64,000 nucleotides of DNA. Source: Lachnospiraceae bacterium (GTDB lineage Bacteria > Bacillota > Clostridia > Lachnospirales > Lachnospiraceae). Made by a program: the position numbers and the translations under genes. The notes beneath the pieces are model-generated. The model was not told the origin of the DNA. It worked only from the letters and a program-made list of their open reading frames with translations, and made no database searches. The stretch is from contig JAMPFQ010000009.1 in assembly GCA_023664345.1 (NCBI GenBank), positions 1-64,000 on the forward strand, in the 5' to 3' direction. Shown piece after piece: positions 1 to 8,323 of the stretch (the stretch's first letter is position 1; the number at the start of each line of letters is the position of its first letter).

Positions 1-122
1 CTGTTGCCGATGGGGGCAAAGCCTCCGACTGCATTGCCTGCGGGCAGTGTGAACGCGCCTGCCCCCAGCAGATCGATGTCATCAATCGGTTGAAGGAGTG
101 TGCGGGAAACTTTGGCGCATGA
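1..122 (+). CDS. Aldo/keto reductase, C-terminal end (partial)
   Basis: Only the last 39 codons lie in the window (frame starting at base 3, TGA at 120-122). They read through a ferredoxin-like tail with Cys-x2-Cys-x2-Cys-x3-Cys-Pro followed by a helix ending in [10 protein letters not shown]. This 4Fe-4S tail is characteristic of the aldo/keto reductases of anaerobic Firmicutes, where a TIM-barrel NAD(P)H oxidoreductase carries a C-terminal iron-sulfur module. The catalytic barrel lies outside the window, so the substrate cannot be judged. The family call rests on the cysteine spacing and surrounding residues only. Confidence 0.7.
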   Translation, partial: VADGGKASDCIACGQCERACPQQIDVINRLKECAGNFGA

Positions 123-225
123 AAGCTGTGGTTTGGAGGGCAGTCAGCAGAAACCGACAAAAGAGTATACGCAGAAATATGACAAAGAATGTTTCACTGT
201 CCTGAAGAACGGAAAGGAGCAGCAT

Positions 226-357
226 ATGGATTTGATTTATCATGGTTATGAAGCTGAGAAAGCGGTGAGAAAAGCACTGGTGGAGAGATACCCAAGGGAA
301 CGGTTCCAGCTTGCCACAAAGCTGCCGCTGCAGGTATCATTCCGCTCATACCATTGA
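226..357 (+). pseudogene. Aldo/keto reductase N-terminal fragment
   Basis: An ATG with an AAGGAG site about 9 nt upstream opens a 43-codon frame resembling the early barrel of aldo/keto reductases: YHGYEAEKAV, then LVERYPRERF, then LATKLP. After LATKLP the similarity ends and the frame stops at 357. A functional member needs about 300 or more residues, so this is a remnant, probably of a second reductase copy since the end of another lies just upstream. It could be translated as a short peptide but no function is expected. Confidence 0.55.
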
Positions 358-412
358 GCACGTTATGGGCAGCTATCATGAAAATCTGGTACACGGCGCA
401 GGCACTTAGGGA

Positions 413-486
413 TCGCCAAGCCTTGTGACCATTGGAAATGATGTCTGGCTTGTAGGAAATGTTACGATTCTTCCGGGGGTACAATT
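413..486 (+). pseudogene. Hexapeptide acetyltransferase fragment
   Basis: A short stretch reads VTIGNDVWLVGNVTILPGV, the signature of the left-handed beta-helix in maltose/galactoside O-acetyltransferases. No start, N-terminal domain or acceptor-site region is present, and the similarity stops about 20 residues later. An open frame continues into the next gene by chance. I read this as a decayed piece of a sugar O-acetyltransferase gene next to reductase debris, marking a deletion or recombination scar. Confidence 0.5.
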
Positions 487-542
487 TATTGTGTTGTATA
501 TGCGGCGACAGAATCCGATAGACAGCTTCATGAATTATGGCA

Positions 543-571
543 TTGCGGCGCGAAGAATAAATGTGTATAAT
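543..571 (+). promoter_or_regulatory. Sigma-A-type promoter of the M3 peptidase gene
   Basis: TTGCGG (543-548), a 17-nt spacer and a perfect TATAAT (566-571). Transcription would start near 578, giving a leader of about 90 nt before the ATG at 671. It lies in the gene debris, so it serves only the lipoprotein gene. Confidence 0.6.
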
Positions 572-670
572 AAAGAATATGGAAGACGGACAAGGCGAAT
601 GACCAAGGGTGAAGTCAGACCGGAAAAACTGGAGTGGGATCGGAGTAAAATGGTGTATGGAGTCGGGTAT

Positions 671-2449
671 ATGAAGAAAAAAATAAAATGTTGGGGAAAA
701 GGGATGATTGTGCTTTTTCTGGCAGTATCCCTGACGGCGTGCCAGCAACAGCAGACCGTGGCGATCCGACATGATCCCGTCAAGGAACATCAACCGGTGG
801 ACTATGCGGATATGGTATTTACAGGCTTTGATGAGACGAATCTGCAGGAGGCTCTGTCGGAACTGGGGGAACTTCATGACGCGGGAGATCTTCAAAAGAG
901 AAGTCCCCAGACACGTGACAGGGTGGCGGAGATTTATGATGTGATCAAGGAGGAGATGAACATTCTCTATACTCAGATCAGTCTGATAGGCATCCAGTAT
1001 GACTGTAACGGCGCAGAGGAGGAACTTGCGAAGACTTCCGCGGAACTTTCCGCAAGGGGCAGTGTCCTGATCGATCAGTGTTATCAGGCGCTGGCTTATC
1101 TGGTGGACACACCTTATCAGGATATCATAGAAGCGGACGCAGGGGAAGATGATCTCGCGGGCCTACGCGGTTATGAGGCGGTGCCGGAGAAAGTGTTTGG
1201 TCTGTTCGAGGAGGAAGAGCAGCTGATCCAGGCCTACGATCAGACAATGTCCCAGCTTTTTCAGGTGACGGTGGACGGACAGACGTGGACGGAAGAGAAT
1301 CTGGACAACGCGGATATCAGTAACAGGGAATATCAGGATATATATGCGCAGCTGGAGCAGTCCCGGAATGAGAAAGCAGGCGAGATATACCGTCAGCTGG
1401 TACAGGTGCGGACGGAGATCGCCCATGAGGCGGGATATGACAATTACGTGGATTATGCTTACAGAGAGACCTATAACAGGGATTATACCCTGGAAGATAT
1501 CCGCCCGGTGTGGGAGGCGGTAAAAGAGAATATCGTGCCTTTGGCAGATGTGGTCATGGACGGCATCAGCAGCCGGAATCTCAGGGGACTGGACCGTATG
1601 ACCAGATCCAGCGGCGAGGAGATCCTGGATGCTATCCAGCCCTATATGAGCCGGATCGATCCGGAACTGGGTGAGACTTTTGATTTTATGCGCAGCCATC
1701 ATCTCTATGATATCGAATACAGTGACAGCAAGTTATATATGGGATATACGGTGGGTCTTCCTGCTTACGGGACGGCGTTTATCTTTAATCAGCCCTATGG
1801 AGACTTTCAGGATTATATTGATACGATCCATGAATTTGGGCATTTTAATGAAACTTTTCACTGCACGCAGCATGATCTGTGGGCGGATTTTAATATTGAT
1901 GTAGGCGAGATACATTCTCAGGGGCTGACGCTGCTGTTCACCGAGTATTCAGATGAGCTTTTTGGGCAGTATGGGGAAACATTCTCCAGCATCATCCTCT
2001 GGAACATGCTGGATACGGTCGCGGACGGCTGTCTGTATGATGAGTTTCAGGCTACGGTCTATCAGAACCCTGATATGAGCCTGGCGGAGATCAATGAACT
2101 GTACAAGCAGCTTGCGCAGCAATATGGCTATCAGTATGCCGATGAGGAAGAAGTGTATGACTGGATCCAGGTTTCCCATAATTTCCAGAATCCGTTGTAT
2201 TATATCAGCTATGCTACTTCTGCGCTGTCCTCACTGGATCTGTGGCTGATCTCTCTGGAGGACAGGGACGAAGCGGTGGATATCTATCTGGAACTGGTGG
2301 AATTATCTCTTTCTCATCCTTATCGGCAGACCATAGAGGAGGTAGGGCTTCGTGATATCTTCCGGTCGAGGACCATTCCGGAGATGGCAGAGGAGTTGGA
2401 GGAACATCTGGGAACCGCCAGAGGAGACGGTACTGGAAAAGCAGCGTGA
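671..2449 (+). CDS. M3-family (oligoendopeptidase F-like) metallopeptidase lipoprotein
   Basis: A 592-residue predicted lipoprotein. The N-terminus is a lysine-rich lipoprotein signal with lipobox LTAC, lipidated Cys24, so the enzyme should be anchored outside the membrane. The zinc motif HEFGH is at about residues 387-391, followed by the helical C-terminal lobe typical of M3 peptidases; length and arrangement fit the oligoendopeptidase F/M3 clan. Expected role: hydrolysis of extracellular peptides. The start at 671 is chosen because GGAG lies 8 nt upstream and the signal peptide begins there; an open frame extends upstream through gene debris. The stop codon is the first element of a nested inverted-repeat region. 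Substrate specificity is not visible. Confidence 0.82.
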   Translation: MKKKIKCWGKGMIVLFLAVSLTACQQQQTVAIRHDPVKEHQPVDYADMVFTGFDETNLQEALSELGELHDAGDLQKRSPQTRDRVAEIYDVIKEEMNILYTQISLIGIQYDCNGAEEELAKTSAELSARGSVLIDQCYQALAYLVDTPYQDIIEADAGEDDLAGLRGYEAVPEKVFGLFEEEEQLIQAYDQTMSQLFQVTVDGQTWTEENLDNADISNREYQDIYAQLEQSRNEKAGEIYRQLVQVRTEIAHEAGYDNYVDYAYRETYNRDYTLEDIRPVWEAVKENIVPLADVVMDGISSRNLRGLDRMTRSSGEEILDAIQPYMSRIDPELGETFDFMRSHHLYDIEYSDSKLYMGYTVGLPAYGTAFIFNQPYGDFQDYIDTIHEFGHFNETFHCTQHDLWADFNIDVGEIHSQGLTLLFTEYSDELFGQYGETFSSIILWNMLDTVADGCLYDEFQATVYQNPDMSLAEINELYKQLAQQYGYQYADEEEVYDWIQVSHNFQNPLYYISYATSALSSLDLWLISLEDRDEAVDIYLELVELSLSHPYRQTIEEVGLRDIFRSRTIPEMAEELEEHLGTARGDGTGKAA

Positions 2450-2640
2450 ACTGTTACTAAAGATGTAACAGTTCAGCCCTCACATTCATAAAAGCGTCTG
2501 CTTCGCATCCGTCGCCGCTTTGCGGCTCATCTTTTATTTCATTGTGAGGGCGCTCCGCTCATGGAAAGATTCGCAATCAGTGCTTAGTGTGCAAGCACCC
2601 ACGCACAGCTTGAGAATCTTTCCATGGCTGAACTGTTACT
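2447..2640. repeat. Nested inverted-repeat intergenic element
   Basis: From the stop codon onward: an 11-bp hairpin TGAACTGTTAC/GTAACAGTTCA (2447-2457 with 2465-2475), a second helix GCCCTCACA/TGTGAGGGC (2476-2484 with 2543-2551), a third CATGGAAAGATTC/GAATCTTTCCATG (2560-2572 with 2614-2626), and then a direct repeat of TGAACTGTTACT (2629-2640). The first hairpin could end transcription although it has no T-run. The TGAACTGTTAC word recurs at 8502-8512 and inverted near 26688-26698. No gene is seen here. Confidence 0.6.
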
Positions 2641-2748
2641 CAAAGATTGCATTGGATGAAAAAAGTACTTGCAAAATTCATAAAAACATGGTAACATACA
2701 TATTGCGTCGCGAGTACGATGTACACAGGAAGCCGGAGAGGCAGATGA

Positions 2749-2820
2749 GGCTCCATGGTCAAGCGGTTAAGACATCGCCCTTTCACGGCGGTAACACGGG
2801 TTCGATTCCCGTTGGAGTCA
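2749..2820 (+). tRNA. tRNA-Glu (anticodon TTC)
   Basis: A 72-nt cloverleaf without encoded CCA. The acceptor arms GGCTCCA and TGGAGTC pair with one G-U; the anticodon loop CTTTCAC gives TTC; the T-arm has GGTTCGATTCC. The discriminator is A. Confidence 0.93.
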
Positions 2821-2840
2821 TTTTTCATTATTTTTTGCAT

Positions 2841-2930
2841 ATGATATAATGAGCGTTAGCGAGAAGAACATGCTTGCATGTTCGGCGAGCGGCGAATGGC
2901 GATTATAAATCGAAGATTTATGATATAATA
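2841..2930 (+). repeat. Family D structured repeat, copy 1
   Basis: An element of about 90 bp between the two tRNA genes, bounded by ATGATATAAT at both ends. It contains a hairpin GAACATGC/GCATGTTC and a second hairpin ATAAATC/GATTTAT. A second copy is at 7361-7450; there the second hairpin is ATGAATC/GATTCAT, a compensatory change. Both ends carry a -10-like TATAAT or TATAGT. It may carry a promoter or be a small mobile element whose ends duplicate a target. Confidence 0.65.
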
Positions 2931-2931
2931 T

Positions 2932-3003
2932 GGTGCGATAGCCAAGTGGTAAGGCCCCGGTCTGCAACACCGTTATCCGCCGGTTCAAATCCGGCTCGCA
3001 CCT
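2932..3003 (+). tRNA. tRNA-Cys (anticodon GCA)
   Basis: A 72-nt cloverleaf with acceptor GGTGCGA pairing TCGCACC, anticodon loop CTGCAAC (GCA), T-arm GGTTCAAATCC and discriminator T as usual for tRNA-Cys. The TATAAT that ends repeat D is only 2 nt upstream, too close to be its own -10, so it is probably cotranscribed with tRNA-Glu. Confidence 0.93.
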
Positions 3004-3007
3004 TTTC

Positions 3008-3040
3008 AAAAGCCCTGGGGCAGATTCCCCGGGGCTTTTT
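3008..3040 (+). terminator. Rho-independent terminator after tRNA-Cys
   Basis: Stem AAAAGCCCtGGGG with CCCCgGGGCTTTTT around a 6-nt loop, ending in five T. It closes the tRNA transcription unit. Confidence 0.85.
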
Positions 3041-3093
3041 GCGCGAATGAGCAGAGTCAGGAATGCGTTTGGACAGGCTTTTCTTACATTGGA

Positions 3094-3175
3094 GCACGCA
3101 AGGGGGTGTAAGTTTGAAAATTAATTTTCAAATATTGATTGGTATGCGTGCTGGGGCACGCAAAGGGGTGTGAAG
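3094..3175 (+). repeat. Duplicated leader segment with 20-bp palindrome
   Basis: GCACGCAAGGGGGTGTAAG at 3094-3112 and GCACGCAAAGGGGTGTGAAG at 3156-3175 are near-identical direct repeats; the second supplies the Shine-Dalgarno of the phosphoesterase. Between them a perfect 20-bp palindrome, TTTGAAAATT and its complement, spans 3113-3132. It may be an operator or a scar of leader duplication. Confidence 0.5.
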
Positions 3176-3790
3176 ATGAGATATTATATTGCGGATCTGC
3201 ACTTTTTTCATGCTGCCATGAACGACCATATGGATCATCGCGGGTTTGGCAGCGTGGAGGAAATGAATGAATATATGATTGCCAGATGGAACGGTAAGGT
3301 GCGCCGGAACGATGAAGTAGTCGTGATCGGCGATCTGTCCTGGGGAAATGTAGAAGAAACGAACACAGTCCTGGGGCGGCTCAACGGCACGCTGTATCTT
3401 ATCCTGGGAAATCATGACCAGATCTTATCCAATAAGAAGATCGACACCCGTCATATCAAATGGATGAAATATTATGAGGAACTTTCCGACCATAAGCGGA
3501 AAGTGATCCTGTGCCATTATCCCATCATGTTTTACAATGGACAGTACCGCCTGGATCAGGACGGAAATCCCAAAACCTATATGCTCTATGGGCATGTTCA
3601 CGACTCTACGGATCAGAGGCTGCTCGAGCGGTTCCAGGAGATGACCCGCGATACCGCGACCGTGAACATGCAGGGTGAGGAGCAGAAGATCCCCTGCAAT
3701 ATGATCAACTGCTTCTGCAAGTATTCCGATTATGAGCCGCTTACGTTGGATGAGTGGATCGAACTGGATAAGAGGCGGCAGGGGCAGTAA
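3176..3790 (+). CDS. Metallophosphoesterase family protein
   Basis: A 204-residue cytosolic calcineurin-like phosphoesterase. The five metal and phosphate motifs appear in order: DLHFFH near residue 7, GDLSWG, GNHD, CHYP and GHVHD. Such small single-domain enzymes hydrolyse phosphomono- or diesters with two metal ions; the substrate is unknown. The ATG at 3176 has AGGGG 7 nt upstream and is preferred over the in-frame GTG at 3170. It has no signal peptide or membrane segment. The next gene starts 49 nt downstream on the same strand, so the two may be cotranscribed, but no functional link is evident. Confidence 0.82.
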   Translation: MRYYIADLHFFHAAMNDHMDHRGFGSVEEMNEYMIARWNGKVRRNDEVVVIGDLSWGNVEETNTVLGRLNGTLYLILGNHDQILSNKKIDTRHIKWMKYYEELSDHKRKVILCHYPIMFYNGQYRLDQDGNPKTYMLYGHVHDSTDQRLLERFQEMTRDTATVNMQGEEQKIPCNMINCFCKYSDYEPLTLDEWIELDKRRQGQ

Positions 3791-3839
3791 AAGAAGGCAA
3801 GATTGAAAATGCTGTTTGCGCGGCGGAATGAGAGGAAAC

Positions 3840-6308
3840 ATGGAGAGAAAAGAACAACGGCTGATGACAGGCTGGGAGTTTGCTTTTATCCCCCGGGAGC
3901 CGGTGACGGTGGAGGTAGGAATGGCGGAAAAAAATGAAGTTCTGGATTTGCCGGAGGGACTTGTGTTCCAGGTCGTAGACTTGCCCCACGACTGGGCGGT
4001 GGGGAGGCCATTTTCCAGAGAGATGGAGGAGGGGGCTTCCCAAGGCTTCCGGGACCGCTGGGGCGTGGGCTGGTATCGGAAGACGTTGACTCTGGCGGAT
4101 AAAAAGGAAGACCATATTTACACCCTGGTATTCGGCGCGGTGTATGAGAACTGTACGGTCTGGGTCAACGGGCAGCTCGCAGGCCGCCACAGATATGGTT
4201 ACAGCACATTCCGGCTGGATGTTACGGCGCTTTTTAAGGAAGGCGAAAACAGTGTCGTGGTCAGGGTGGATAATACCATCTTGCCGGTGGACAGATGGTA
4301 CAGCGGCTGCGGTATTTATCGGACTGTGAAGCTGGTGGAGACAGGGCAGAAGCATCTGGACCTGTGGGATGTGACCGTGGAGACTGCCTTTGAGGATGGG
4401 AAAGCGATCGTACAGGTGGATGCGGGCATCAGCGGATGTGTGCGAGGAAGCATGAACCCAGTGGCGGAGAACTTGCGTGAGTATGACCGTCAGGATTTCA
4501 GGGAAGCAGAAGCGGCATACAGGGTGGAAAGCAGCGATCGCGGTCAGAATCCCGGGGAGGCGGAAATGGTCTGCAGGGCGGAAAGCAGAAACGGCAAACT
4601 GATATTTACGGTTAATGCACCCTTGATGTGGTCTGCGGAAAAGCCTTATTTATATCGCCTTTCACTGGAACTGATGGAGGATGGCACCGTGGTTGACCGC
4701 GTGGAGCAGCGGATCGGCCTGCGCAGGGTGGAGATGGTTCCCGGACGGGGAATGTTCGTCAACGGAGCGTCGGTGAAGCTGCACGGCGTCTGCCTGCATC
4801 AGGAGTGCGGCGGCCTTGGAAACGCGGTGAGGCCTGAAATATGGCGGGAGAGGCTTCTGCTGCTGAAGAAGATGGGATGCAACGCAATCCGCGCCGCTCA
4901 TCATACGTTTGCGGAGGAATTTCTGGATCTGTGCGACGAAATGGGTTTTTATGTCTATGAGGAATGTTTTGATAAATGGAAAGGCGGGCTTTACGGAAGA
5001 TACTTTGAGGAATGCTGGAAGCAGGATCTGGAGGCCATGGTGAAGCGCGACCGAAACCGCCCCTCCATCGTGATCTGGGGCGTAGGAAATGAGGTGGAGA
5101 ACCAGGGCCAGGAATCCATGCTTTCTATCTTGAAGATGCTTTATGACTATGTGAAAGCCCTGGATGGCACAAGGCCTGTGACTTACGCCATGAATCCGCA
5201 TTTTAAGCGTGAGAGCGACGTGGATCTGTCCAAAGTGCGGGACATCCAGCAGTTTGTGGACGAGGTCAGCGACACGGAGATCTGTGATCCGGAGGAGAGA
5301 GTGGAGAGGATAGGCAGGATCGGGGAGATCGTGGATATCATTTCCTGCAATTATCAGGAGCAGTGGTATGACCTGATCCATGAGAAAATGCCCCAAAAGC
5401 TGATATTGGGGACGGAATGTTATCAGTATTTCTGCGGGCATTATGACCAGATGCAGAATTTTTCCCGGCGGATCCCGGCGCTGGAGGCGGAGGAAAGGGA
5501 CTACTGCATCGGCGGGATGATCTGGACGGGATATGATTATCTGGGAGAATCCATGGGATATCCTGCCAAGGGATGGAGCGGAGCCATGATCCGCACCAAC
5601 AACGAGGTAAGGCCTCTTTACTATCTTTACAAAAGTTTATGGATCAGGGAGCCTGTGATTCACTTTTCCGTGATGGATTATTCCCTGGCGGACGAGGGCT
5701 GTAAGGAGCATTGGGACACGCCCATCTACGCGGATCACTGGCATTTCCCGCAGTTTGGGAGGACGGTGATCCCCTATATGATCATGACCAACTGCGAGGA
5801 GGTGGTGCTGGAACTGAACGGGAAGCGCTTTTATCTCCCCAGGCCGTTGGAAATGCCGGATGGGGTGATTACGGGATTCCTGCCATGGCAGCCGGGAACG
5901 GTGAAAGCCACAGGGTATATAGATGGCAAGGAGGTATGTTCCCATGTGATGGAAACGCCGGGGCCTGCGGTGGGACTGGAATTTGACCGTGAATCCGTGC
6001 AGGGACAGCCCGTGGAGGGGTATCAGATGCTGCTCACGGTGCGGGCGGTTGACGCGGAGGGAAAGCCCTGTTTCAGGGAGAATGGCAAAGTCCGCTTTCG
6101 GGTGGAGGGAGATGGGAAGATCCTTGCCGTGGACAACGGCGACATTACCGGAGGGGAATCCTGTAAAGAAGAGTTTATCCATCTGTATCATGGCTGCGCC
6201 AGCGTGGTCATCGCCCTTGGCGGAAAGGGAGAGCGCGTTTCCGTGTGGGCGGATGCGGCTGGTATGCGGAGCGGTCGTTGCCTGGTGGTGTGCGGGGATA
6301 TCATGTAA
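3840..6308 (+). CDS. Glycoside hydrolase family 2 protein (beta-galactosidase-like)
   Basis: An 822-residue GH2 enzyme without signal peptide, so probably cytosolic. The order is a jelly-roll sugar-binding domain (DLPHDW near residue 50, then RWGVGWYRKT), an Ig-like domain, a TIM barrel, and a C-terminal Ig-like region. The acid/base glutamate is in GNEVENQ (about E418) and the nucleophile in LGTECYQ (about E526). The family includes beta-galactosidases, beta-glucuronidases and beta-mannosidases; the sugar cannot be fixed from sequence alone. Start: ATG 3840 follows AGAGG at short spacing; ATG 3828 is an alternative with a weaker site. An acidic low-similarity insert between about residues 205 and 255 looks like a lineage-specific expansion. 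Confidence 0.85.
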   Translation: MERKEQRLMTGWEFAFIPREPVTVEVGMAEKNEVLDLPEGLVFQVVDLPHDWAVGRPFSREMEEGASQGFRDRWGVGWYRKTLTLADKKEDHIYTLVFGAVYENCTVWVNGQLAGRHRYGYSTFRLDVTALFKEGENSVVVRVDNTILPVDRWYSGCGIYRTVKLVETGQKHLDLWDVTVETAFEDGKAIVQVDAGISGCVRGSMNPVAENLREYDRQDFREAEAAYRVESSDRGQNPGEAEMVCRAESRNGKLIFTVNAPLMWSAEKPYLYRLSLELMEDGTVVDRVEQRIGLRRVEMVPGRGMFVNGASVKLHGVCLHQECGGLGNAVRPEIWRERLLLLKKMGCNAIRAAHHTFAEEFLDLCDEMGFYVYEECFDKWKGGLYGRYFEECWKQDLEAMVKRDRNRPSIVIWGVGNEVENQGQESMLSILKMLYDYVKALDGTRPVTYAMNPHFKRESDVDLSKVRDIQQFVDEVSDTEICDPEERVERIGRIGEIVDIISCNYQEQWYDLIHEKMPQKLILGTECYQYFCGHYDQMQNFSRRIPALEAEERDYCIGGMIWTGYDYLGESMGYPAKGWSGAMIRTNNEVRPLYYLYKSLWIREPVIHFSVMDYSLADEGCKEHWDTPIYADHWHFPQFGRTVIPYMIMTNCEEVVLELNGKRFYLPRPLEMPDGVITGFLPWQPGTVKATGYIDGKEVCSHVMETPGPAVGLEFDRESVQGQPVEGYQMLLTVRAVDAEGKPCFRENGKVRFRVEGDGKILAVDNGDITGGESCKEEFIHLYHGCASVVIALGGKGERVSVWADAAGMRSGRCLVVCGDIM

Positions 6309-6351
6309 GAATGATACCCCCGGTTTTTCATAAGACATTTCAGTCGGAAAG

Positions 6352-7080
6352 TCAGATCTGTGAGAACACTTCCCCAATGGGCGCCTGGATCAGCAGGTCG
6401 GCATGGGCGTCCCTGGGGGTGGGGGATTTATTGATGACCACCAGCTTATCCCCCTGGAAGTAGTCGATCAGCCCGGCGGCGGGATAGACCGCAAGGGAAG
6501 TGCCGCCTATGATCAGCACCTGGGCTTTTTGGATAAAGCGCACGGCGGAATTTAAGGTCTTTTGGTCAAGCCCTTCCTCATATAATACCACGTCAGGCTT
6601 CACGGGACCGCCGCATTTTTTGCACTTGGGTACGCCGGAGGATTCCCGGATGTATGCCACATCGTGGAACTCTCCGCAGTTTTCGCAGTAGTTGCGCAGC
6701 ACGGAGCCATGCAGTTCCAGAACAGTCTTGCTGCCAGCCGCCTGGTGCAGGCCGTCGATATTCTGGGTGATCACGGCGCGAAGCTTGCCTTTCTGTTCCA
6801 GTTCCGCAAGCTTTAGATGGGCCGCGTTGGGCTTCGCGTCCAGGAACAGCATCTTATTGCGGTAGAAGCGGAAGAATTCTTCCCCGTAATGTCGGTAAAA
6901 GGTGTGGCTTAAGATGGTTTCGGGAGGATAGTCGTACTGCTGGTGGTAGAGACCGTCCACGCTGCGGAAGTCAGGGATGCCGCTTTCGGTGGAAACGCCC
7001 GCGCCGCCGAAAAAGACAATGTTGTCATATTTTTCGATGATCTGTTTTAATTCCTGGATAGTGTCCTGTGTGTTTTTCAT
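6352..7080 (-). CDS. cobB: NAD-dependent protein deacylase, sirtuin (Sir2) family
   Basis: A 242-residue sirtuin. The NAD-binding signature GAGVSTESGIPDFR is near residue 27, followed by TQNIDGLHQ, the catalytic histidine in LELHG, and a zinc site of two Cys-x2-Cys pairs (CENC, CKKC). Family members remove acyl groups from lysines using NAD and release nicotinamide and O-acyl-ADP-ribose. The start at 7080 has a strong AAAGGAAG site; an in-frame start 48 nt upstream has no such site. It converges on the GH2 gene with a 43-nt gap. The symbol is by family and exact acyl preference is unknown. Confidence 0.87.
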   Translation of the reverse strand: MKNTQDTIQELKQIIEKYDNIVFFGGAGVSTESGIPDFRSVDGLYHQQYDYPPETILSHTFYRHYGEEFFRFYRNKMLFLDAKPNAAHLKLAELEQKGKLRAVITQNIDGLHQAAGSKTVLELHGSVLRNYCENCGEFHDVAYIRESSGVPKCKKCGGPVKPDVVLYEEGLDQKTLNSAVRFIQKAQVLIIGGTSLAVYPAAGLIDYFQGDKLVVINKSPTPRDAHADLLIQAPIGEVFSQI

Positions 7081-7144
7081 ATGCTTCCTTTCCGGGGATA
7101 CCCTTTTTGTGTCAACATTGGATTCCATGTTTCTGCAAGTTCCG

Positions 7145-7259
7145 GGCAGAGACCCGAAAAATCAAGGATTTTTCGGGTTCGCTTCGCTCGTCAAATCCCC
7201 GAAAGAACATCTGCTCGTGCAAGCACGGCATCTGTTTTTTCGGGCACTTGACTCTGCCC
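7145..7259 (-). repeat. Family C multi-hairpin repeat, copy 1
   Basis: Read on the minus strand, outer arms GGGCAGAG (7259-7252) and CTCTGCCC (7152-7145) enclose a hairpin of CCCGAAA-type arms with an inner GTGC-TT-GCAC loop, and a CCGAAAAATC/GATTTTTCGG hairpin. A TACAAT box (7274-7269) stands just before the left arm. It matches copies at 31314-31429 and 55217-55332. The rest of 7081-7455 holds no gene apart from repeat D copy 2. Confidence 0.75.
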
Positions 7260-7360
7260 TTTGCGGACATTGTACCATAAGATACAGTATATTTTCATCA
7301 ATTAATCATAAATTCTTAAGAAAGTACGCACAAGGCACTATTGAGTAAAAAGGGTAATCC

Positions 7361-7450
7361 ATGATATAATGAGCGTTAGCGAGAAGAATATGCTCGCATG
7401 TTCGGCGAGCGGCGAATGGCGATTATGAATCGGAGATTCATAATATAGTA
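7361..7450 (+). repeat. Family D structured repeat, copy 2
   Basis: It matches 2841-2930 over its length with about a dozen differences, several compensatory in the terminal hairpin (ATGAATC/GATTCAT here). The right end supplies TATAGT at 7444-7449, immediately before the ydcF-like start codon. Confidence 0.65.
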
Positions 7451-7455
7451 TATGT

Positions 7456-8295
7456 ATGAGCAGAGACAAAAAGCAATTGATACCCCTGGAAAAAAGTAAG
7501 AAAGTGATTTATCTGGACAGGCGCGGCGTGGTAAAGAGGCAGAAACCCGTGGCGGCGGTTTCTTTTGGGGTGCTCGGGATCTTCTGCCTGGGCTACTTTG
7601 GCTATCAGCTTTTTTTCGTCAGCACGGGGACCACGTTTTACATGGTCTGGGGGCTGATGGCGGCAGTCTGTGGGGCGCTATCCTTTTTCCTGGCGCACAG
7701 AAGCTGGGTGGAGAAGATTCCCAAAGGGCTGAGATGGACTATAAAAGCCCTGTTTGGGGCAGGCGTGGCGCTGTTCCTTATAGTGGAGGGACTGATCCTT
7801 GGCCAGTTTCACGCCTCTCCCCAGCCGGGAGCGGATGTGTGCATCATCCTGGGAGCGCAGATGAAAACTTCCGGCCCCAGCGATGTGCTGCGGAGGAGGC
7901 TGGACAGGGCGCTGGAGTATCTGCGGGAAAGCCCGGACACCATTGTGGTGGTATCCGGAGGACAGGGCAGTGACGAGCCTGTCAGCGAGGCGCAGGGGAT
8001 GCGGGATTATCTGGTGGCCCAGGGGATAGCGGAGGAGAGGATCCTGATGGAGGACGCTTCCACCAATACATTGGAGAATCTTGATCACAGTGCGAAACTG
8101 ATAGATAAGAGCGGCGATCATGTGGTGATCGTGACCAATAATTTTCATGTTTTCCGTGCCGTGGCGATCGCCAGGAAACAGGGATATGGCGCGGTACAGG
8201 GCATGGCGGCCAGCACGCACAGAGGAAATGTGTTGAATAATCTGCTGAGAGAATTTTTGGGAGTTGTGAAGGACTTCCTTGTGGGAAATCTGTGA
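7456..8295 (+). CDS. YdcF/ElyC-family membrane protein (DUF218)
   Basis: A 279-residue protein with about three N-terminal membrane segments (roughly residues 30-120) and a DUF218 domain: ILGAQ, then VVSGGQGSDE, SEAQGMRDYL and TNTLENL. DUF218 proteins such as SanA, ElyC and YdcF are linked to envelope integrity and polyprenyl-carrier metabolism; the reaction is unknown. The ATG at 7456 has no Shine-Dalgarno. A -10-like TATAGT at 7444-7449 would place the transcription start at or next to the A of ATG, so the mRNA may be leaderless. The -10 belongs to repeat D. Confidence 0.78.
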   Translation: MSRDKKQLIPLEKSKKVIYLDRRGVVKRQKPVAAVSFGVLGIFCLGYFGYQLFFVSTGTTFYMVWGLMAAVCGALSFFLAHRSWVEKIPKGLRWTIKALFGAGVALFLIVEGLILGQFHASPQPGADVCIILGAQMKTSGPSDVLRRRLDRALEYLRESPDTIVVVSGGQGSDEPVSEAQGMRDYLVAQGIAEERILMEDASTNTLENLDHSAKLIDKSGDHVVIVTNNFHVFRAVAIARKQGYGAVQGMAASTHRGNVLNNLLREFLGVVKDFLVGNL

Positions 8296-8323
8296 TAAAA
8301 GGGAAGAAAGGCATGGTTGTAAG

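Noticed and set aside
425..670. 82-codon N-terminal extension of the M3 peptidase
   Set aside because: The promoter lies inside it and the lipoprotein signal begins at 671 with its own ribosome site.
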